A stretch of 64,000 bases of DNA from Klenkia sp. PcliD-1-E (GCF_024124375.1 NZ_JAMXRZ010000006.1:1-64000); one strand, 5' to 3'; counted from the first letter of the stretch, positions 36,318-49,123 are shown. Numbers and translations are program-made. Notes: a model not told the origin generated them from the sequence alone.

Positions 36318-37172
36318 CCGGATGAGGCCCTCCTGGGCCACGGTGGCCACGTGCGTGCCGTCGGCGGCCCAGATCTGGCCCAGGCACATCGCCCGCCCGG
36401 CCACCGCGGCCGGGCTGTCGGTCTCGTAGAGGAACCACTCGTCGGCCCGGACCGGCCGGTGGAACCACACCGCGTGGTCCAGGCTGGCGCCCACGGTCTC
36501 CCCGCTCCAGCCACCGCCCACCCGGGCCAGCCCGGCCGAGAGCAGGGTCAGGTCGGAGACGAAGGTCAGCGCGGCGGCGTGCACCCCGGCGTCGTCGGGC
36601 AGCCGGCCGTGCACCCGGAACCAGCCACGGCTCTGGGTGTGCGGGGGCTGCTTCGGGGTGGGGTCGAAGGGGTCCTCGAGGTAACGCTGCTCCACCGCGA
36701 CCGCCAGGGCCCGCGCGCCGGTGGCCCGGCCCGGGTGGGCAGCCGCGACCTCGTCGATCCCCGGCAGCCCGTCCGGGCCGGGGACCTGCGGCATCGGCAG
36801 CGAGTGCTCGACGACCGGCGACTCACCGGCGGTGAAGTCGGCGGTGAGGGCGAAGATCGCGACGTCCTCGCCCGTGCGGGTCTGCCGGGCCAGCACCCGG
36901 CGGGTGCTGAAGCTGCGGCCCTCCCGGATCCGGTCGACCTCGAACCGGATCTCGGTGTGCGGGTCACCCGGGCGCAGGAAGTAGGAGTGCAGGGAGTGCA
37001 CCCCGCGGCCCGCCGGGACGGTTCGGGTCGCGGCGGTCAGCGCCTGCGCCGCCACCTGGCCGCCGAAGATCCGCTGCAGCGGGGTCTCCGGCGTCCAGCC
37101 GACGAACAGGTCGGGCTCGCGCTCCTCCAGCGAGAGCACCTCCATCAGCGCCGCCGCGGGCGAGTCAGGCAT
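36303..37172 (-). CDS. tesB: Acyl-CoA thioesterase II
   Basis: TesB (289 aa) is a double-hotdog thioesterase that hydrolyses medium- and long-chain acyl-CoA. The N-terminal hotdog contains PLQRIFGGQVAAQALTAATRTV and the H-S-Y-F segment LHSYFLRPGDP. The C-terminal hotdog has ASLDHAVWFHRPVRADEW, with the catalytic Asp in LDHAVWF. The start overlaps the pyk stop region by 8 bases, an arrangement shared with M. tuberculosis (pykA-tesB1). Confidence 0.94.
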   Translation of the reverse strand: MPDSPAAALMEVLSLEEREPDLFVGWTPETPLQRIFGGQVAAQALTAATRTVPAGRGVHSLHSYFLRPGDPHTEIRFEVDRIREGRSFSTRRVLARQTRTGEDVAIFALTADFTAGESPVVEHSLPMPQVPGPDGLPGIDEVAAAHPGRATGARALAVAVEQRYLEDPFDPTPKQPPHTQSRGWFRVHGRLPDDAGVHAAALTFVSDLTLLSAGLARVGGGWSGETVGASLDHAVWFHRPVRADEWFLYETDSPAAVAGRAMCLGQIWAADGTHVATVAQEGLIRSLRG

Positions 37173-38580
37173 GGGTGCCGATCTCGTGCACCCGGATCAG
37201 GTTGGTCGAGCCCTGCACGTTGGGCGGGGACCCGGCGACGACCACCACCCGGTCGCCCTCCTTGAGCCGGCCGATCGACATGAGCGAGAAGTCGACCTGG
37301 CCGACCATGTCGTCGGTGTGCCCGACCTGCGGCACCAGGAAGGTCTCCACGCCCCACGACAGCGCCATCCGGCTGCGCACCCGGGGGTCGGTGGTGAAGG
37401 CCAGGATGGGCAGCCGGGTGTGCAGCGCGGCCAGCCGGCGCACGGTGTCACCGGTGAGGGTGAAGGCGGCCAGCGCGTCGACGTCGAGGGCCTCGCCCAC
37501 CTCGCGGGCGGCCCGCACGATGGCGCCGGACCGGGACCGGGACCGCCGCTCGAGCTCGGGCACCCGCACCGCGTCGGTCTCGACGGCGTCGATGATCCGC
37601 TCCATCGTGCGCACCGCGGCGATGGGGAACTTCCCGACCGAGGTCTCCCCCGACAGCATCACCGCGTCGGCGCCGTCCAGGACGGCGTTGGCGACGTCGG
37701 AGGCCTCGGCACGCGTGGGCCGGGAGGAGGTGATCATCGACTCCAGCATCTGGGTGGCGACGATGACCGGCTTGTTGCGCTCGCGCGCGGCCTGCACGGC
37801 ACGCTTCTGCACCAGCGGGACCTGCTCCAGCGGCAGCTCCACGCCCAGGTCGCCGCGGGCGACCATGATGCCGTCGAACGCCTCGACGATGGCCTCGAGG
37901 TTCTCCACCGCCTCGGGCTTCTCCAGCTTGGCGATGACGGGGACCTCGACGTCCTCCTGGCGCATGATCTCGCGGACCAGCTCGACGTCCTCGGCCCGGC
38001 GGACGAAGGACAGCGCCACGAAGTCCACCGACAGGCTGAGCGCGAAGCGCAGGTCGGCGGCGTCCTTCTCGCTCAGCGCCGGGACGCTGACGGCGACGCC
38101 GGGCAGCGACAGGCCCTTGTTGTTGCTGACCGTGCCGCCCTCGAGGACCAGGCACCACACGTCGGGCCCGTCGACCTCGACGACGGTGAGCGCCAGGTTG
38201 CCGTCGTCGACCAGCAGCCGGTCACCGACGCGGACGTCGTTGGCCAGGTTCTTGTAGGTGGTGCCGACCCGCTCGGCGGTGCCCTCGACGTCCTCGACGG
38301 TGATGCACACCCGCGAGCCGGTCTCCCAGGTCACCGGGCCGTCGGCGAACCGGCCGAGGCGGATCTTGGGGCCCTGCAGGTCGGCGAGGACGGCGACGGC
38401 GTGGCCGACCTTGTCCGAGGCCTGCCGGACCAGGTGGTAGTTGCGCTCGTGGTCGGCGTGCTCGCCGTGGCTGAAGTTCAGCCGGGCGACGTCCATCCCG
38501 GACTCGACGAGGGCGGTGATCTGCTCGGCGGACCCGACGGCGGGCCCCAGCGTGCAGACGATCTTGGCGCGACGGCTCAT
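37165..38580 (-). CDS. pyk: Pyruvate kinase
   Basis: Pyruvate kinase (471 aa) makes pyruvate and ATP from phosphoenolpyruvate. Conserved features are AKIVCTLGPAVGS, GMDVARLNFSHG, the catalytic Lys region VIAKLEKPEAVENL, the Mg-binding GIMVARGDLGVELPLE and ATQMLESMI. The C-terminal regulatory domain is present. ATG 38580 is chosen because it follows a TAGCGT box by exactly 7 bases; GTG 38589 would be the longer alternative. Confidence 0.97.
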   Translation of the reverse strand: MSRRAKIVCTLGPAVGSAEQITALVESGMDVARLNFSHGEHADHERNYHLVRQASDKVGHAVAVLADLQGPKIRLGRFADGPVTWETGSRVCITVEDVEGTAERVGTTYKNLANDVRVGDRLLVDDGNLALTVVEVDGPDVWCLVLEGGTVSNNKGLSLPGVAVSVPALSEKDAADLRFALSLSVDFVALSFVRRAEDVELVREIMRQEDVEVPVIAKLEKPEAVENLEAIVEAFDGIMVARGDLGVELPLEQVPLVQKRAVQAARERNKPVIVATQMLESMITSSRPTRAEASDVANAVLDGADAVMLSGETSVGKFPIAAVRTMERIIDAVETDAVRVPELERRSRSRSGAIVRAAREVGEALDVDALAAFTLTGDTVRRLAALHTRLPILAFTTDPRVRSRMALSWGVETFLVPQVGHTDDMVGQVDFSLMSIGRLKEGDRVVVVAGSPPNVQGSTNLIRVHEIGTHA

Positions 38581-38587
38581 GCCGCTC

Positions 38588-38593
38588 ACGCTA
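38588..38593 (-). promoter_or_regulatory. Leaderless -10 box for pyk
   Basis: TAGCGT on the minus strand, 7 bases, then ATG at 38580. Confidence 0.55.
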
Positions 38594-38604
38594 GTGCAGA
38601 CGAC

Positions 38605-38645
38605 GACACCCCCGGGACGCCGGGCGACCAGGTCCAGGGGGTGTC
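38605..38645 (-). terminator. Hairpin after gltD
   Basis: GACACCCCC pairs with GGGGGTGTC (9-base perfect stem) around a 23-base loop. It ends 31 bases from the gltD stop and just upstream of the pyk promoter. Confidence 0.5.
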
Positions 38646-38676
38646 GCGGGAGACGTCTGGAACGTCTACGTGCAGG

Positions 38677-40161
38677 TCAGCGCAGTGCGACGGCCGTCGG
38701 GGTGATCGGCCGCGGCAGCAGCGACGAGCCGGTCAGCCAGGTGTCCACGGCACCGGCGGCGGCGCGGCCCTCGGCGATCGCCCAGACGATGAGCGACTGG
38801 CCGCGACCCATGTCACCGGCGACGAACACGCCCGGGACGGTGGACATGAACTCCGCGTCGCGGACCACGTTGCCGCGGCCGTCGACCTCGACGCCGAGGC
38901 CCTCGACGAGGCCCTCCTTCTGCGCGCCGGTGAAGCCCATGGCCAGGAAGACCAGGTCGGCGGGGAGCTCGCGCTCGGTGCCCTCGACCTTCTGGAACTT
39001 CCCGTCGACCATCTCGACGTCGTGCACCAGCACGGCCTTGACGTGGCCGTCGCCGTCGTCGACGAACCGCTCGGTGTTGACGGCGTAGATGCGGTCGCCG
39101 CCCTCCTCGTGGGCCGATGAGACCCGCATGATCATCGGGTAGGTCGGCCACGGGTTCTTGGCGCCCCGCGACGAGGGCGGCTCGGGCATGATCTCCAGCT
39201 GGGCCACCGAGGCCGCGCCCTGCCGGTGCGAGGTGCCCAGGCAGTCGGCGCCGGTGTCGCCGCCGCCGATGATCACCACGTGCTTGCCGGCGGCGTTGAT
39301 CGGCGGGTCGTCGAGCTGGCCCAGGCCCTGGCGGTTGCCGTAGGGCAGGAACTCCATGGCCAGGTGGATGCCCTCGAGCTCCCGCCCGGGGGCCGGCAGG
39401 TCGCGGCCGATCGTGGCACCCCCGGACAGGACGACGGCGTCGAAGTCCTCGCGCAGCTGCTCGACCGACAAGTCCGAGCCCGGCGCCCCGACCTCCACAC
39501 CGGTGACGAACCGGGTGCCCTCGGCGCGCATCTGGTCCAGCCGCCGGTCCAGGTGGCGCTTCTCCATCTTGAACTCGGGGATGCCGTAGCGCATGAGCCC
39601 GCCGATGGCGTCGGCCCGCTCGTAGACGGTGACCTCGTGCCCGGCGCGGGTGAGCTGCTGTGCGGCGGCCAGCCCGGCCGGGCCGGACCCCACGACGGCG
39701 ACCTTCTTGCCGGTGCGCTCGGCCGGCGGCTGCGGCACGACCCAGCCCTCGGCGAACGCCCGGTCGATGATCTCGACCTCGACCTGCTTGATGGTCACCG
39801 GCGCCTCGGTCAGGTTCAGCACGCACGAGCCCTCGCACGGCGCCGGGCACAGCCGCCCGGTGAACTCCGGGAAGTTGTTCGTGGCGTGCAGCCGCTCGAT
39901 CGCCTCCCGCCAGTCGTCCCGGCGCACCAGGTCGTTCCACTCGGGGATGAGGTTGCCCAGCGGGCAGCCGTGGTGGCAGAAGGGGATGCCGCAGTCCATG
40001 CAGCGCGCGGCCTGGGTGCGCAGCGCCGCGGTGGAGAAGGCCTCCTCGCCGCCGGCCTGGCGCTCGAGGTAGACCTCCTTCCAGTCGCGGATGCGGACGT
40101 CGACCGGCCGGCGCGGCGGGGTGGCCCGCTCGTACTTCAGGAACCCGGTGCTGTCAGCCAC
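38677..40161 (-). CDS. gltD: Glutamate synthase (NADPH) small subunit
   Basis: GltD (494 aa) passes electrons from NADPH through FAD and iron-sulfur clusters to GltB. The N-terminal clusters use [17 protein letters not shown] and CPAPCEGSC. The FAD site is [17 protein letters not shown] and the NADPH site [15 protein letters not shown]. The C-terminus has [27 protein letters not shown]. The start overlaps the gltB stop by 8 bases, so the subunits are coupled. Length is normal. Confidence 0.97.
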   Translation of the reverse strand: MADSTGFLKYERATPPRRPVDVRIRDWKEVYLERQAGGEEAFSTAALRTQAARCMDCGIPFCHHGCPLGNLIPEWNDLVRRDDWREAIERLHATNNFPEFTGRLCPAPCEGSCVLNLTEAPVTIKQVEVEIIDRAFAEGWVVPQPPAERTGKKVAVVGSGPAGLAAAQQLTRAGHEVTVYERADAIGGLMRYGIPEFKMEKRHLDRRLDQMRAEGTRFVTGVEVGAPGSDLSVEQLREDFDAVVLSGGATIGRDLPAPGRELEGIHLAMEFLPYGNRQGLGQLDDPPINAAGKHVVIIGGGDTGADCLGTSHRQGAASVAQLEIMPEPPSSRGAKNPWPTYPMIMRVSSAHEEGGDRIYAVNTERFVDDGDGHVKAVLVHDVEMVDGKFQKVEGTERELPADLVFLAMGFTGAQKEGLVEGLGVEVDGRGNVVRDAEFMSTVPGVFVAGDMGRGQSLIVWAIAEGRAAAGAVDTWLTGSSLLPRPITPTAVALR

Positions 40162-43100
40162 GTGCCGCCTCCATCACAGCTCGATCCACGTCGTACCCGG
40201 CGGCCTCGGCGGCCCGCCGGGCCTCCAGGGCGCGGCGGTAGTCCCGCGGCATGATCACGCTGAACCGCTCGGACCAGCGGCCCCAGTCGGCCAGCAGCGA
40301 GGCGGCCACCGTCGAGCCGGTCTCCTCGCGGTAGCGCGCGAGCACCTCGCGCAGCCACTGCGAGTCCTCCCCGGACAGTGCCTCGACGTCGACCATCTCA
40401 CCGTTGACCCGGTGGGTGGCCAGGTCGAGCACGTAGGCGATGCCGCCGCTCATGCCCGCGGCCACGTTGCGACCGGTCTCGCCGAGGATGACCGCACGAC
40501 CGCCTGTCATGTACTCGCAGGCGTGGTCGCCCACGCCCTCGACGACGGCCAGCGCGCCGGAGTTGCGCACGCAGAAACGCTCGCCGACCCGGCCGCGCAG
40601 GAAGATCTCCCCGCCGGTGGCGCCGTAGCCGATGACGTTGCCGGCGATGACGGCGTCCTCGGCGGCGAAGCTGGCCTCCGGCGCCGGGCGGACGACGATG
40701 CGCCCGCCGGACAGGCCCTTGCCGACGTAGTCGTTGGCGTCGCCGAGCAGCCGCATCGTGATGCCGCGCGGCACGAACGCGCCGAAGGACTGGCCGGCCG
40801 ACCCCTCGAAGGTCAGGTCGATGGTGCCGTCGGGCAGGCCCTGCCCGCCGTAGCGGCGGGTGACCATCGCGCCGAGCATGGTGCCGACCGTGCGGTTGAC
40901 GTTGCGCACCGGCAGCTGCAGGCTCACCGGCCGCGCGTCGAGCAGCGCACCCTCGCACAGCTGGATCAGCGTCTGGTCCAGCGCCACGTCCAGGCCGTGG
41001 TCCTGGCCGCGCACCCGGCGGCGCGGGGCGCCCTCGGGCAGCTCGGGCAGGGCCAGCACCGGGGCGAGGTCCAGCCCGGCGGCCTTCCAGTGGTCGACCG
41101 CGGCGCGGGTCTCGAGCACCTCGACCTGGCCGACGGCCTCCTCGATCGAGCGGAAGCCCAGCTGCGCGAGCAGCTCGCGCACCTGCTGGGCCAGGAACTC
41201 GAAGAAGGTGACGACGAACTCCGGCTGCCCGGTGAACCGCTTGCGCAGCTCCGGGTTCTGGGTGGCGACGCCGACCGGGCAGGTGTCCAGGTGGCAGACG
41301 CGCATCATCACGCAGCCGCTGACCACCAGGGGTGCGGTGGCGAAGCCGAATTCCTCACCGCCCAGCAGGGCGGCGACGACGACGTCCCGGCCGGTCTTCA
41401 TCTGGCCGTCGACCTGCACCGTGATGCGGTCGCGCAGCCCGTTGACCAGCAGCGTCTGCTGGGTCTCGGCCAGCCCGAGCTCCCACGGGGAGCCGGCGTG
41501 CTTGAGCGAGGTCAGCGGGGCGGCACCGGTGCCCCCGTCGTGCCCGGAGATCAGGACGACGTCGGCGTGCGCCTTGGACACCCCCGCCGCGACCGTGCCC
41601 ACGCCGACCTCGGACACCAGCTTGACGTGGACGCGCGCCTCGTCGTTGGCGTTCTTCAGGTCGTGGATGAGCTGCTTGAGGTCCTCGATCGAGTAGATGT
41701 CGTGGTGCGGCGGCGGGGAGATCAGGCCGACACCGGGGGTGGAGTGCCGGGTCCGGGCCACCCACGGGTAGACCTTGGAGCCGGGCAGCTGCCCGCCCTC
41801 GCCGGGCTTGGCGCCCTGGGCCATCTTGATCTGGATGTCGTCGGCGTTGACCAGGTACTCGCTGGTGACGCCGAACCGGCCGCTGGCCACCTGCTTGATC
41901 GCCGAGCGGCGCAGGTCGCCGTTCTCGTCGGGGGTGAAGCGGTCGGGGTCTTCGCCGCCCTCGCCGGTGTTGGACTTCCCGCCCAGGCGGTTCATCGCGA
42001 TGGCCAGGGTCTGGTGCGCCTCCTGCGAGATGGAGCCGTAGCTCATCGCGCCGGTGGAGAACCGCTTGACGATCTCGCTGACCGGCTCGACCTCCTCGAC
42101 CGGCACCGGCGGGCGGACGCCGTCCTTGAAGGTGAACAGCCCGCGCAGGGTGGAGGCGTCGCGGGAGAGCTGGTCGACCGCGTCGGTGTACTTCTGGAAC
42201 ACCTCGTACTGCCGCGAGCGGGTGGCGTGCTGCAGCAGGAACACCGTCTCGGGGTTGAACAGGTGGATCTCGCCCTCGCGGCGCCACTGGTACTCACCGC
42301 CCACGGTGAGCTTGCGGTGCGCGACCTCCGTCGGGTTGGCCGGGTAGGCGCGGCGGTGGCGCATGGCCACCTCCTCGGCCAGCACGTCCAGCCCGACGCC
42401 ACCCAGGGTCGACGACGTCCCGGTGAAGTACTTCTCCACGACGTCGTGGGAGAGGCCGACGGCCTCGAAGATCTGCGCCATCGTGTACGAGCCGACGGTG
42501 CTGATGCCCATCTTGCTCATGACCTTCAGGACGCCCTTGCCCATGGCCTTGACCACGTTGCGCACGGCCTGGGCCGGCTGCACGCCGGTGAGCAGGCCGT
42601 CGCGGATCAGGTCCTCGACGCTCTCGAAGGCCAGGTAGGGGTTGACCGCGGCGGCGCCGTAGCCCAGCAGCAGCGCGACGTGGTGCACCTCGCGGCAGTC
42701 GCCGGACTCCACGACCAGGCCGACCTCCATCCGGGTGCGCTCGCGCACCAGGTGGTGGTGGACCGCGGCGGTCATCAGCAGCGACGGGATGGGGGCGCGC
42801 TTCTCGTCGCAGTCGCGGTCGGAGAGCACGATGACCCGCGCGCCGGCGGCGATGGCCTTGCTGACCTTCGTCTGCAGGTCGGCGATCGCCTGCTCCAGGG
42901 CCGCGCCGCCGCCGTCGACGTCGAAGTGGCCGGTGATCCGGACGGCGGCGAAGCCGGGCAGGTCGCCGTCGTCGTCGATGTGCAGGATCTTGGCCAGCTC
43001 GTCGTTGTCGATGACCGGGTAGGGCAGCACGACCTGCCGGCAGGACGCCGGGGTGGGTGCCAGCAGGTTCTGCTCGGGCCCGAAGGTGCGGCCCAGGCTC

Positions 43101-44830
43101 GTCACCAGCTCCTCGCGGATGGCGTCCAGCGGCGGGTTGGTCACCTGGGCGAACAGCTGGCCGAAGTAGTCGTAGAGCAACCGGGACCGGTCGCTCAGCG
43201 CCGCGACGGGGGTGTCGGTGCCCATGGAGCCGATCGGCTCGGCGCCGCTGGCGGCCATCGGCTGCAGCAGCACCCGCAGCTGCTCCTCGGTGTAGCCGAA
43301 CAGCAGCTGCCGGCGGACCACGGACTCGTGGCTGGGCCGGGAGCGGCGGCGCTCGGGCAGCGACGGCAGGTGGATCAGGCCGGCGTGCAGCCAGTCGTCG
43401 TAGGGCTGCTCGGCGGCCAGCGCGCCCTTGACCTCGTCGTCGGGGACGAGCCGGCCCTGCGCGGTGTCCAGCAGGAACATCCGGCCGGGCTTGAGCCGGC
43501 CCTTGGCGACGACGTCGGCGGCCGGGATGTCCAGCACGCCGACCTCGGAGGCCAGCACGACCACGTCGTCCTTGGTCCGCCACCAGCGCCCGGGGCGCAG
43601 GCCGTTGCGGTCCAGGACGGCGCCGATGAGCGTGCCGTCGGTGAAGCAGACGCAGGCCGGCCCGTCCCAGGGCTCCATGACGGCGGAGTGGAAGCGGTAG
43701 AAGGCGCGGCGGGCGGCGTCCATCTCGGCGTGGTTCTCCCACGCCTCGGGGATCATCATGAGCACCGCGTGCGGCAGCGAGCGGCCCGACAGGTGCAGCA
43801 GCTCCAGCACCTCGTCGAAGGTGGCCGAGTCGCTGAAGTCGGCGGCGGTGACCGGGAAGATGCGCTCCAGGCCGAGCTCGGAGGCGGGGCCGGCCGGGCC
43901 GTCGAACAAGTCGGTGGCCAGCTTGGCCTCGCGGGCCCGCATGCGGTTGCGGTTGCCCTTGATGGTGTTGATCTCGCCGTTGTGCGCGATGGCCCGGAAC
44001 GGGTGGGCCAGCGGCCAGCTCGGGAAGGTGTTGGTGGAGAACCGGCTGTGCACCAGGGCGATCGCCGAGCTGTACCGCTCGTCGGTCAGGTCGGGGAAGA
44101 ACGCCGGCAGCTGGTCGGTGGTCAGCATGCCCTTGTAGGTGACGGTGCGGGAGGACAGCGACGCGAAGTACAGCGAGCTGCCCGCCTCCTCGGCCGCCCG
44201 CTCGGCGCGCTTGCGCAGCACGAAGGAGCGCCGCTCCAGCCGGGTGACGCCGTTCGGGGCCTGCCGGCCGCCGAATGCGGACTCGTCGGCCCGGGCGGCG
44301 GTGGCCTCGGCGACGAAGACCTGGGCGAAGTGCGGCATGACCGCGAGTGCCGTCGGGCCGATGTCGGCGCCCTCGGGGTCGACGGGCAACTCGCGCCAGC
44401 CCAGGACCACCAGGCCTTCCTCGGCGGCGATCCGGGCGACGTCGGCGACCCGGTCGGCGCGCTGGGCCTCGTCCCGGGGCAGGAAGGCGACACCGACGGC
44501 GTACTCCCCCGCCGGCGGCAGGTCGAAGTCGACGACGGCGCGCAGCAGCACGTCGGGGACCTGGGTGAGGATCCCGGCACCGTCCCCGGAGTTGGGCTCG
44601 GAACCGGCGGCGCCGCGGTGGTCCAGGTTGTGCAGCGCGGTGAGCCCCATGGAGACGATCGACCGGCTGCGGCGGCCCTGTGCGTCGGCGACGAAGGCGA
44701 CGCCGCAGGCGTCGTGCTCGTGGGCCGGGTCGTAGAGGCCGCTGGCGGACGGGACGGCGGAGAAGGGCACCCGGGTGGCAGGTGCGGCGGCCCGCGCGGT
44801 GGCCTGGGTCGGCGTGCTGGAGGTGGACAT
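40154..44830 (-). CDS. gltB: Glutamate synthase (NADPH) large subunit
   Basis: GltB (1558 aa) makes two glutamates from glutamine and 2-oxoglutarate. A 41-residue leader precedes the class II glutaminase nucleophile Cys42 ([10 protein letters not shown]); it is probably removed in maturation. The central domain and FMN-binding synthase domain follow ([43 protein letters not shown]). The iron-sulfur site is [15 protein letters not shown]. The C-terminal beta-helix is Gly-rich ([35 protein letters not shown]). A GGGAG ribosome site precedes ATG 44830. Confidence 0.98.
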   Translation of the reverse strand: MSTSSTPTQATARAAAPATRVPFSAVPSASGLYDPAHEHDACGVAFVADAQGRRSRSIVSMGLTALHNLDHRGAAGSEPNSGDGAGILTQVPDVLLRAVVDFDLPPAGEYAVGVAFLPRDEAQRADRVADVARIAAEEGLVVLGWRELPVDPEGADIGPTALAVMPHFAQVFVAEATAARADESAFGGRQAPNGVTRLERRSFVLRKRAERAAEEAGSSLYFASLSSRTVTYKGMLTTDQLPAFFPDLTDERYSSAIALVHSRFSTNTFPSWPLAHPFRAIAHNGEINTIKGNRNRMRAREAKLATDLFDGPAGPASELGLERIFPVTAADFSDSATFDEVLELLHLSGRSLPHAVLMMIPEAWENHAEMDAARRAFYRFHSAVMEPWDGPACVCFTDGTLIGAVLDRNGLRPGRWWRTKDDVVVLASEVGVLDIPAADVVAKGRLKPGRMFLLDTAQGRLVPDDEVKGALAAEQPYDDWLHAGLIHLPSLPERRRSRPSHESVVRRQLLFGYTEEQLRVLLQPMAASGAEPIGSMGTDTPVAALSDRSRLLYDYFGQLFAQVTNPPLDAIREELVTSLGRTFGPEQNLLAPTPASCRQVVLPYPVIDNDELAKILHIDDDGDLPGFAAVRITGHFDVDGGGAALEQAIADLQTKVSKAIAAGARVIVLSDRDCDEKRAPIPSLLMTAAVHHHLVRERTRMEVGLVVESGDCREVHHVALLLGYGAAAVNPYLAFESVEDLIRDGLLTGVQPAQAVRNVVKAMGKGVLKVMSKMGISTVGSYTMAQIFEAVGLSHDVVEKYFTGTSSTLGGVGLDVLAEEVAMRHRRAYPANPTEVAHRKLTVGGEYQWRREGEIHLFNPETVFLLQHATRSRQYEVFQKYTDAVDQLSRDASTLRGLFTFKDGVRPPVPVEEVEPVSEIVKRFSTGAMSYGSISQEAHQTLAIAMNRLGGKSNTGEGGEDPDRFTPDENGDLRRSAIKQVASGRFGVTSEYLVNADDIQIKMAQGAKPGEGGQLPGSKVYPWVARTRHSTPGVGLISPPPHHDIYSIEDLKQLIHDLKNANDEARVHVKLVSEVGVGTVAAGVSKAHADVVLISGHDGGTGAAPLTSLKHAGSPWELGLAETQQTLLVNGLRDRITVQVDGQMKTGRDVVVAALLGGEEFGFATAPLVVSGCVMMRVCHLDTCPVGVATQNPELRKRFTGQPEFVVTFFEFLAQQVRELLAQLGFRSIEEAVGQVEVLETRAAVDHWKAAGLDLAPVLALPELPEGAPRRRVRGQDHGLDVALDQTLIQLCEGALLDARPVSLQLPVRNVNRTVGTMLGAMVTRRYGGQGLPDGTIDLTFEGSAGQSFGAFVPRGITMRLLGDANDYVGKGLSGGRIVVRPAPEASFAAEDAVIAGNVIGYGATGGEIFLRGRVGERFCVRNSGALAVVEGVGDHACEYMTGGRAVILGETGRNVAAGMSGGIAYVLDLATHRVNGEMVDVEALSGEDSQWLREVLARYREETGSTVAASLLADWGRWSERFSVIMPRDYRRALEARRAAEAAGYDVDRAVMEAARG

Positions 44831-45149
44831 CTCACTCCCGTCGTCGGCGCTGCCCGGGTCGTCCGGTGGCCGGATCGTCCGCGGGGGGCCTGGTGGGGCC
44901 CGGCCGGGTGGTCAGGGGCGGGCAGGGGACTGGCTCACCGGGTGGTTCGGTGTGTCGACGGGCAGGGTGGCCGGACCGCCGGGGTGCCGCGCGGTCCGTG
45001 GGGCCGCTCAGGGGCTGTCGTGGCGCGGGGCGTCACTGGCCCGGTTCCGACGTTCGTCGGCCACCCGGGATCGCCGGGAGGCTGCGCGCCGAGAGTACAC
45101 AGGACCGACACCCGGGCGACACGCTCGCCAGGTGAGGCGAACGTCTCCC
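44831..45149. other. 319-base gap upstream of gltB
   Basis: No gene is convincing here. On the minus strand a TACTCT -10 box at 45092-45097, in the same GTACTCTCGGCG context as the thrS promoter, would give a gltB leader of about 255 bases. Several GC-rich dyads are present, but I see no known riboswitch. Confidence 0.6.
45092..45097 (-). promoter_or_regulatory. Candidate -10 box for gltBD
   Basis: TACTCT on the minus strand is preceded by TGTG (extended -10 type). It is the only good TANNNT box in the gap and shares 12 bases with the thrS box. Confidence 0.4.
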
Positions 45150-46091
45150 TCAGGGGTCGCTGCGACCGTCGGCGGCGGGCGGGTCGGCAGCCGGTTCGGA
45201 AACGGTGTTCACGCTGGTCCCGCCTTCCCCCTCCGGCCCGGACCCGGGGGCGGCGGCCGCGGCGTCGGCGCCCCGGGTGAGGTGCTCGCGCGGCTTCCCG
45301 CGCTGCACGACCAGGTAGCCGACGGCGCACAGCCCCACCACGACCGAGGTGAAGACGTTCAGCCGCAGGCCCAGGAAGTGCTCGGCGGTGTCGATGCGCA
45401 GCATCTCGATCCAGCCGCGGCCCAGGCAGTACAGCGCCACGTAGAGGGCGAACACCCGCCCGTGCGAGAGCTGGGAGCGGCGGTCGGCCCAGACCACGAC
45501 GGCGGCCGCGGCCAGGTTCCACAGCAGCTCGTACAGGAAGGTGGGCTGGAAGGTGGCGAACTGCTCGAACCCGGCCGGCCGGAACTGCGGTGCGATCTCC
45601 AGGCCCCAGGGCAGGTCGGTTGGCCGGCCGAAGAGCTCCTGGTTGAAGTAGTTCCCCAGCCGGCCGACCGCCTGGGCGACGAGCAGGCCGGGGGCCAGCG
45701 CGTCGGCGAACACCGGCAGCGGGATCCCGCGGCGCCGGCAGGCGATCCAGGCGCCCACGCCGCCCAGGGCGATGGCGCCCCAGATGCCGAGGCCGCCCTC
45801 CCAGATGAAGAGCGCCCGCACCGGGTCGCCGTCGGCGCCCCAGTAGGGCTCGGGGGTGGTGATGACGTGGTAGAGCCGGCCGCCGACGATGCCGAAGGGC
45901 ACTGCCCACACCGCGATGTCCAGCACGTCGCCGGGGGCACCGCCGCGCGCCACGAACCGCTTCTCGGCGATCCAGGCCGCCAGCACGATGCCGGCGATGA
46001 TGCACAGCGCGTAGGCCCGCAGCGGGAACGGACCGATGTGCCACACCCCCTGCGCGGGGCTGGGGATCGAGGCCAGCAGGTCGGCGGTCAC
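45150..46091 (-). CDS. lgt: Prolipoprotein diacylglyceryl transferase
   Basis: Lgt (313 aa) attaches diacylglycerol to the lipobox Cys of prolipoproteins. About seven membrane helices are seen. Family signatures are GGRLYHVIT, EGGLGIWGA, GRLGNYFNQELFG (the Lgt motif with its essential Arg) and QPTFLYELLWN. The C-terminal 40 residues are a polar Ala/Pro/Gly tail. GTG 46091 overlaps the trpA stop as GTGA. trpA-lgt adjacency is usual in actinobacteria. Confidence 0.95.
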   Translation of the reverse strand: MTADLLASIPSPAQGVWHIGPFPLRAYALCIIAGIVLAAWIAEKRFVARGGAPGDVLDIAVWAVPFGIVGGRLYHVITTPEPYWGADGDPVRALFIWEGGLGIWGAIALGGVGAWIACRRRGIPLPVFADALAPGLLVAQAVGRLGNYFNQELFGRPTDLPWGLEIAPQFRPAGFEQFATFQPTFLYELLWNLAAAAVVVWADRRSQLSHGRVFALYVALYCLGRGWIEMLRIDTAEHFLGLRLNVFTSVVVGLCAVGYLVVQRGKPREHLTRGADAAAAAPGSGPEGEGGTSVNTVSEPAADPPAADGRSDP

Positions 46092-46896
46092 CGGCGCCGC
46101 ACCCCCGCCGCGAGGTCCTCGGACAGCCGCCGCACGCCGTCGGGGCCGTGGCCGTCCAGCAGCTGGCGCACGTAGGCCGAGCCGACGATGACGCCGTCGG
46201 CGAAGGCGGCGACCTGGGCGGCCTGCTCGCCGTCGCTCACGCCCAGCCCCACGCAGACCGGGACGTCGGAGCCCACGCCGCGGGTGCGGTCGACCAGCAC
46301 CTGCGCGGTGTCGCCGACGGTGGCCCGGGTTCCGGTGACACCCATGGTGGAGGCCGCGTAGACGAAGCCCCGGCTGGCCCCGACGGTGGCGGCGAGCCGG
46401 GCGTCGGTCGAGGACGGCGCGACCAGGAACACCCGGTCCAGGCCGGCCTCGTCGCTGGCGGCGATCCACTCGCCGGCCTCGTCGGGGATGAGGTCGGGGG
46501 TGATGGCGCCCGCTCCCCCGGCGGCGGCCAGGTCGGTGGCGAACTTCTCGACGCCGTAGCGCTCGATGGGGTTCCAGTAGCTCATCACCACCGGGACCGC
46601 ACCGGCCTGCGCGACCGCGGCCACCGCGGTCAGCACGTCGGCCATGCCGGTGCCGGCCCGCACGGCGACGTCCACGGCCTCCTGGATGGTGGGGCCGTCC
46701 ATGCCCGGGTCGGAGTAGGGGACGCCGATCTCCACGACGTCCGCGCCGCCCTCGACCGCGGCGACCATGGCCTCGATCGAGGTGGGCACGTCGGGGTAGC
46801 CGACCGGCAGGTAGGCGATGAGAGCCGACCGGCCCTCCGCGGTCGCCGCGCCGATCCGTTCCTGGAGGGCGCTCCTGGGGTGGCTGGGCGGGACGG

Positions 46897-46900
<4 letters not shown>
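46088..46900 (-). CDS. trpA: Tryptophan synthase alpha subunit
   Basis: TrpA (270 aa) cleaves indole-3-glycerol phosphate to indole, which is channelled to TrpB. The TIM-barrel signatures are present: the catalytic Glu in [20 protein letters not shown] (LELGxPxSDP type), the catalytic Asp in [13 protein letters not shown] (normally PDLP) and the phosphate loop [14 protein letters not shown] 46900 overlaps the trpB stop as GTGA. Confidence 0.97.
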
Positions 46901-48255
<1,355 letters not shown>

Positions 48256-48278
48256 GCCCCCAGTGTGGCCCGCTGACG

Positions 48279-49088
48279 TCAGCGGGTGGCGCGGGGGGTG
48301 GCCGGGTGCGACCCGGCCGTGACCAGGTCGGCGACCGCCTGGCGGGCGTCGGGCGCGGTGACCAGACCCTCGCCGACCAGCACCGCGTCGGCCCCGGCGC
48401 CGGCGTACTTGATCAGGTCGCGCGGGCCGCGGACACCGGAGGCGGCCACCTTGACGACCTCGGTCGGCAGCCCGGGGGCGATCCGCTCGAAGGTCTCGTG
48501 GTGCATCTCCAGCGTGGTCAGGTCGCGGGCGTTCACCCCGATCACCGATGCCCCGGCCTCCAGCGCCCGCGAGGCCTCCTCCTCGGTGTGCACCTCGACC
48601 AGGGCGGTCATGCCGAGGGACTCGATGCGCTCCCGCAGGCCGACCAGGGCGTTCTGCTCCAGGGCCCCCACGATCAGCAGCACGACGTCGGCACCGATCG
48701 CCCGGGCCTCGTGCACCTGGTAGCTGGACACCACGAAGTCCTTGCACAGCACGGGGACGTCGACGGCGGCCCGGACGGCGGCGAGGTCGGCCTGGCTGCC
48801 GTGGAAGCGGCGCCGCTCGGTGAGCACGCTGATCACCCGGGCGCCGCCGTCGGCGTAGCGGGCGGCCAGGGAGGCGGGGTCGTCGATGGGGGCCAGCGCG
48901 CCCTTGGAGGGGCTGGTCCGCTTGACCTCGGCGATGACGCCGACGCCGGGGGCGCGCAGCGCGGCCAGGGCGTCCAGGGCCGGGCGGGCGTCGCGGGCGG
49001 CGGCGGCCACCTCCTCGAGCGGGGTGACCGCCTGGCGGGCGGCGACGTCCTCGCGGACGCCGGCGACGATGTCCATGAGGACGTTCAC
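48279..49088 (-). CDS. trpC: Indole-3-glycerol phosphate synthase
   Basis: TrpC (269 aa) closes the indole ring from CdRP. Key segments are [13 protein letters not shown] (catalytic Lys), [17 protein letters not shown] (second Lys) and [12 protein letters not shown] with the C-terminal phosphate site [10 protein letters not shown]. The GTG start at 49088 overlaps, as GTGA, the stop of a 12-codon reading frame with its own strong ribosome site, so trpC translation is probably coupled to it. No trpF lies in this cluster, consistent with the PriA-type HisA at 60273. Confidence 0.97.
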   Translation of the reverse strand: MNVLMDIVAGVREDVAARQAVTPLEEVAAAARDARPALDALAALRAPGVGVIAEVKRTSPSKGALAPIDDPASLAARYADGGARVISVLTERRRFHGSQADLAAVRAAVDVPVLCKDFVVSSYQVHEARAIGADVVLLIVGALEQNALVGLRERIESLGMTALVEVHTEEEASRALEAGASVIGVNARDLTTLEMHHETFERIAPGLPTEVVKVAASGVRGPRDLIKYAGAGADAVLVGEGLVTAPDARQAVADLVTAGSHPATPRATR

Positions 49089-49123
49089 GACCGGTGCTCC
49101 GGGTCGACGGCGGACTCGTTCAT
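49085..49123 (-). CDS. 12-codon leader ORF coupled to trpC
   Basis: ATG 49123 follows a GAGGGAG ribosome site and encodes [12 protein letters not shown]. Its TGA overlaps the trpC GTG. The peptide contains no Trp, so it is not a classical attenuator peptide. It probably brings ribosomes to the trpC start, which has no ribosome site of its own. Confidence 0.5.
   Translation of the reverse strand: MNESAVDPEHRS

Noticed and set aside
44831-45149. Possible glutamine or other riboswitch before gltB
   Set aside because: No conserved core of a known riboswitch class could be recognised; only generic GC-rich dyads are present.
40091-45280. A 1729-codon open frame on the plus strand
   Set aside because: It is the exact antisense of gltB-gltD. 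Its Gly/Arg/Val/His-rich, motif-free translation is typical of GC-rich shadow frames.
49085-49123. Classical trp attenuator leader peptide
   Set aside because: The 12 codons include no Trp codon, and no terminator/antiterminator pair was found between it and trpC.
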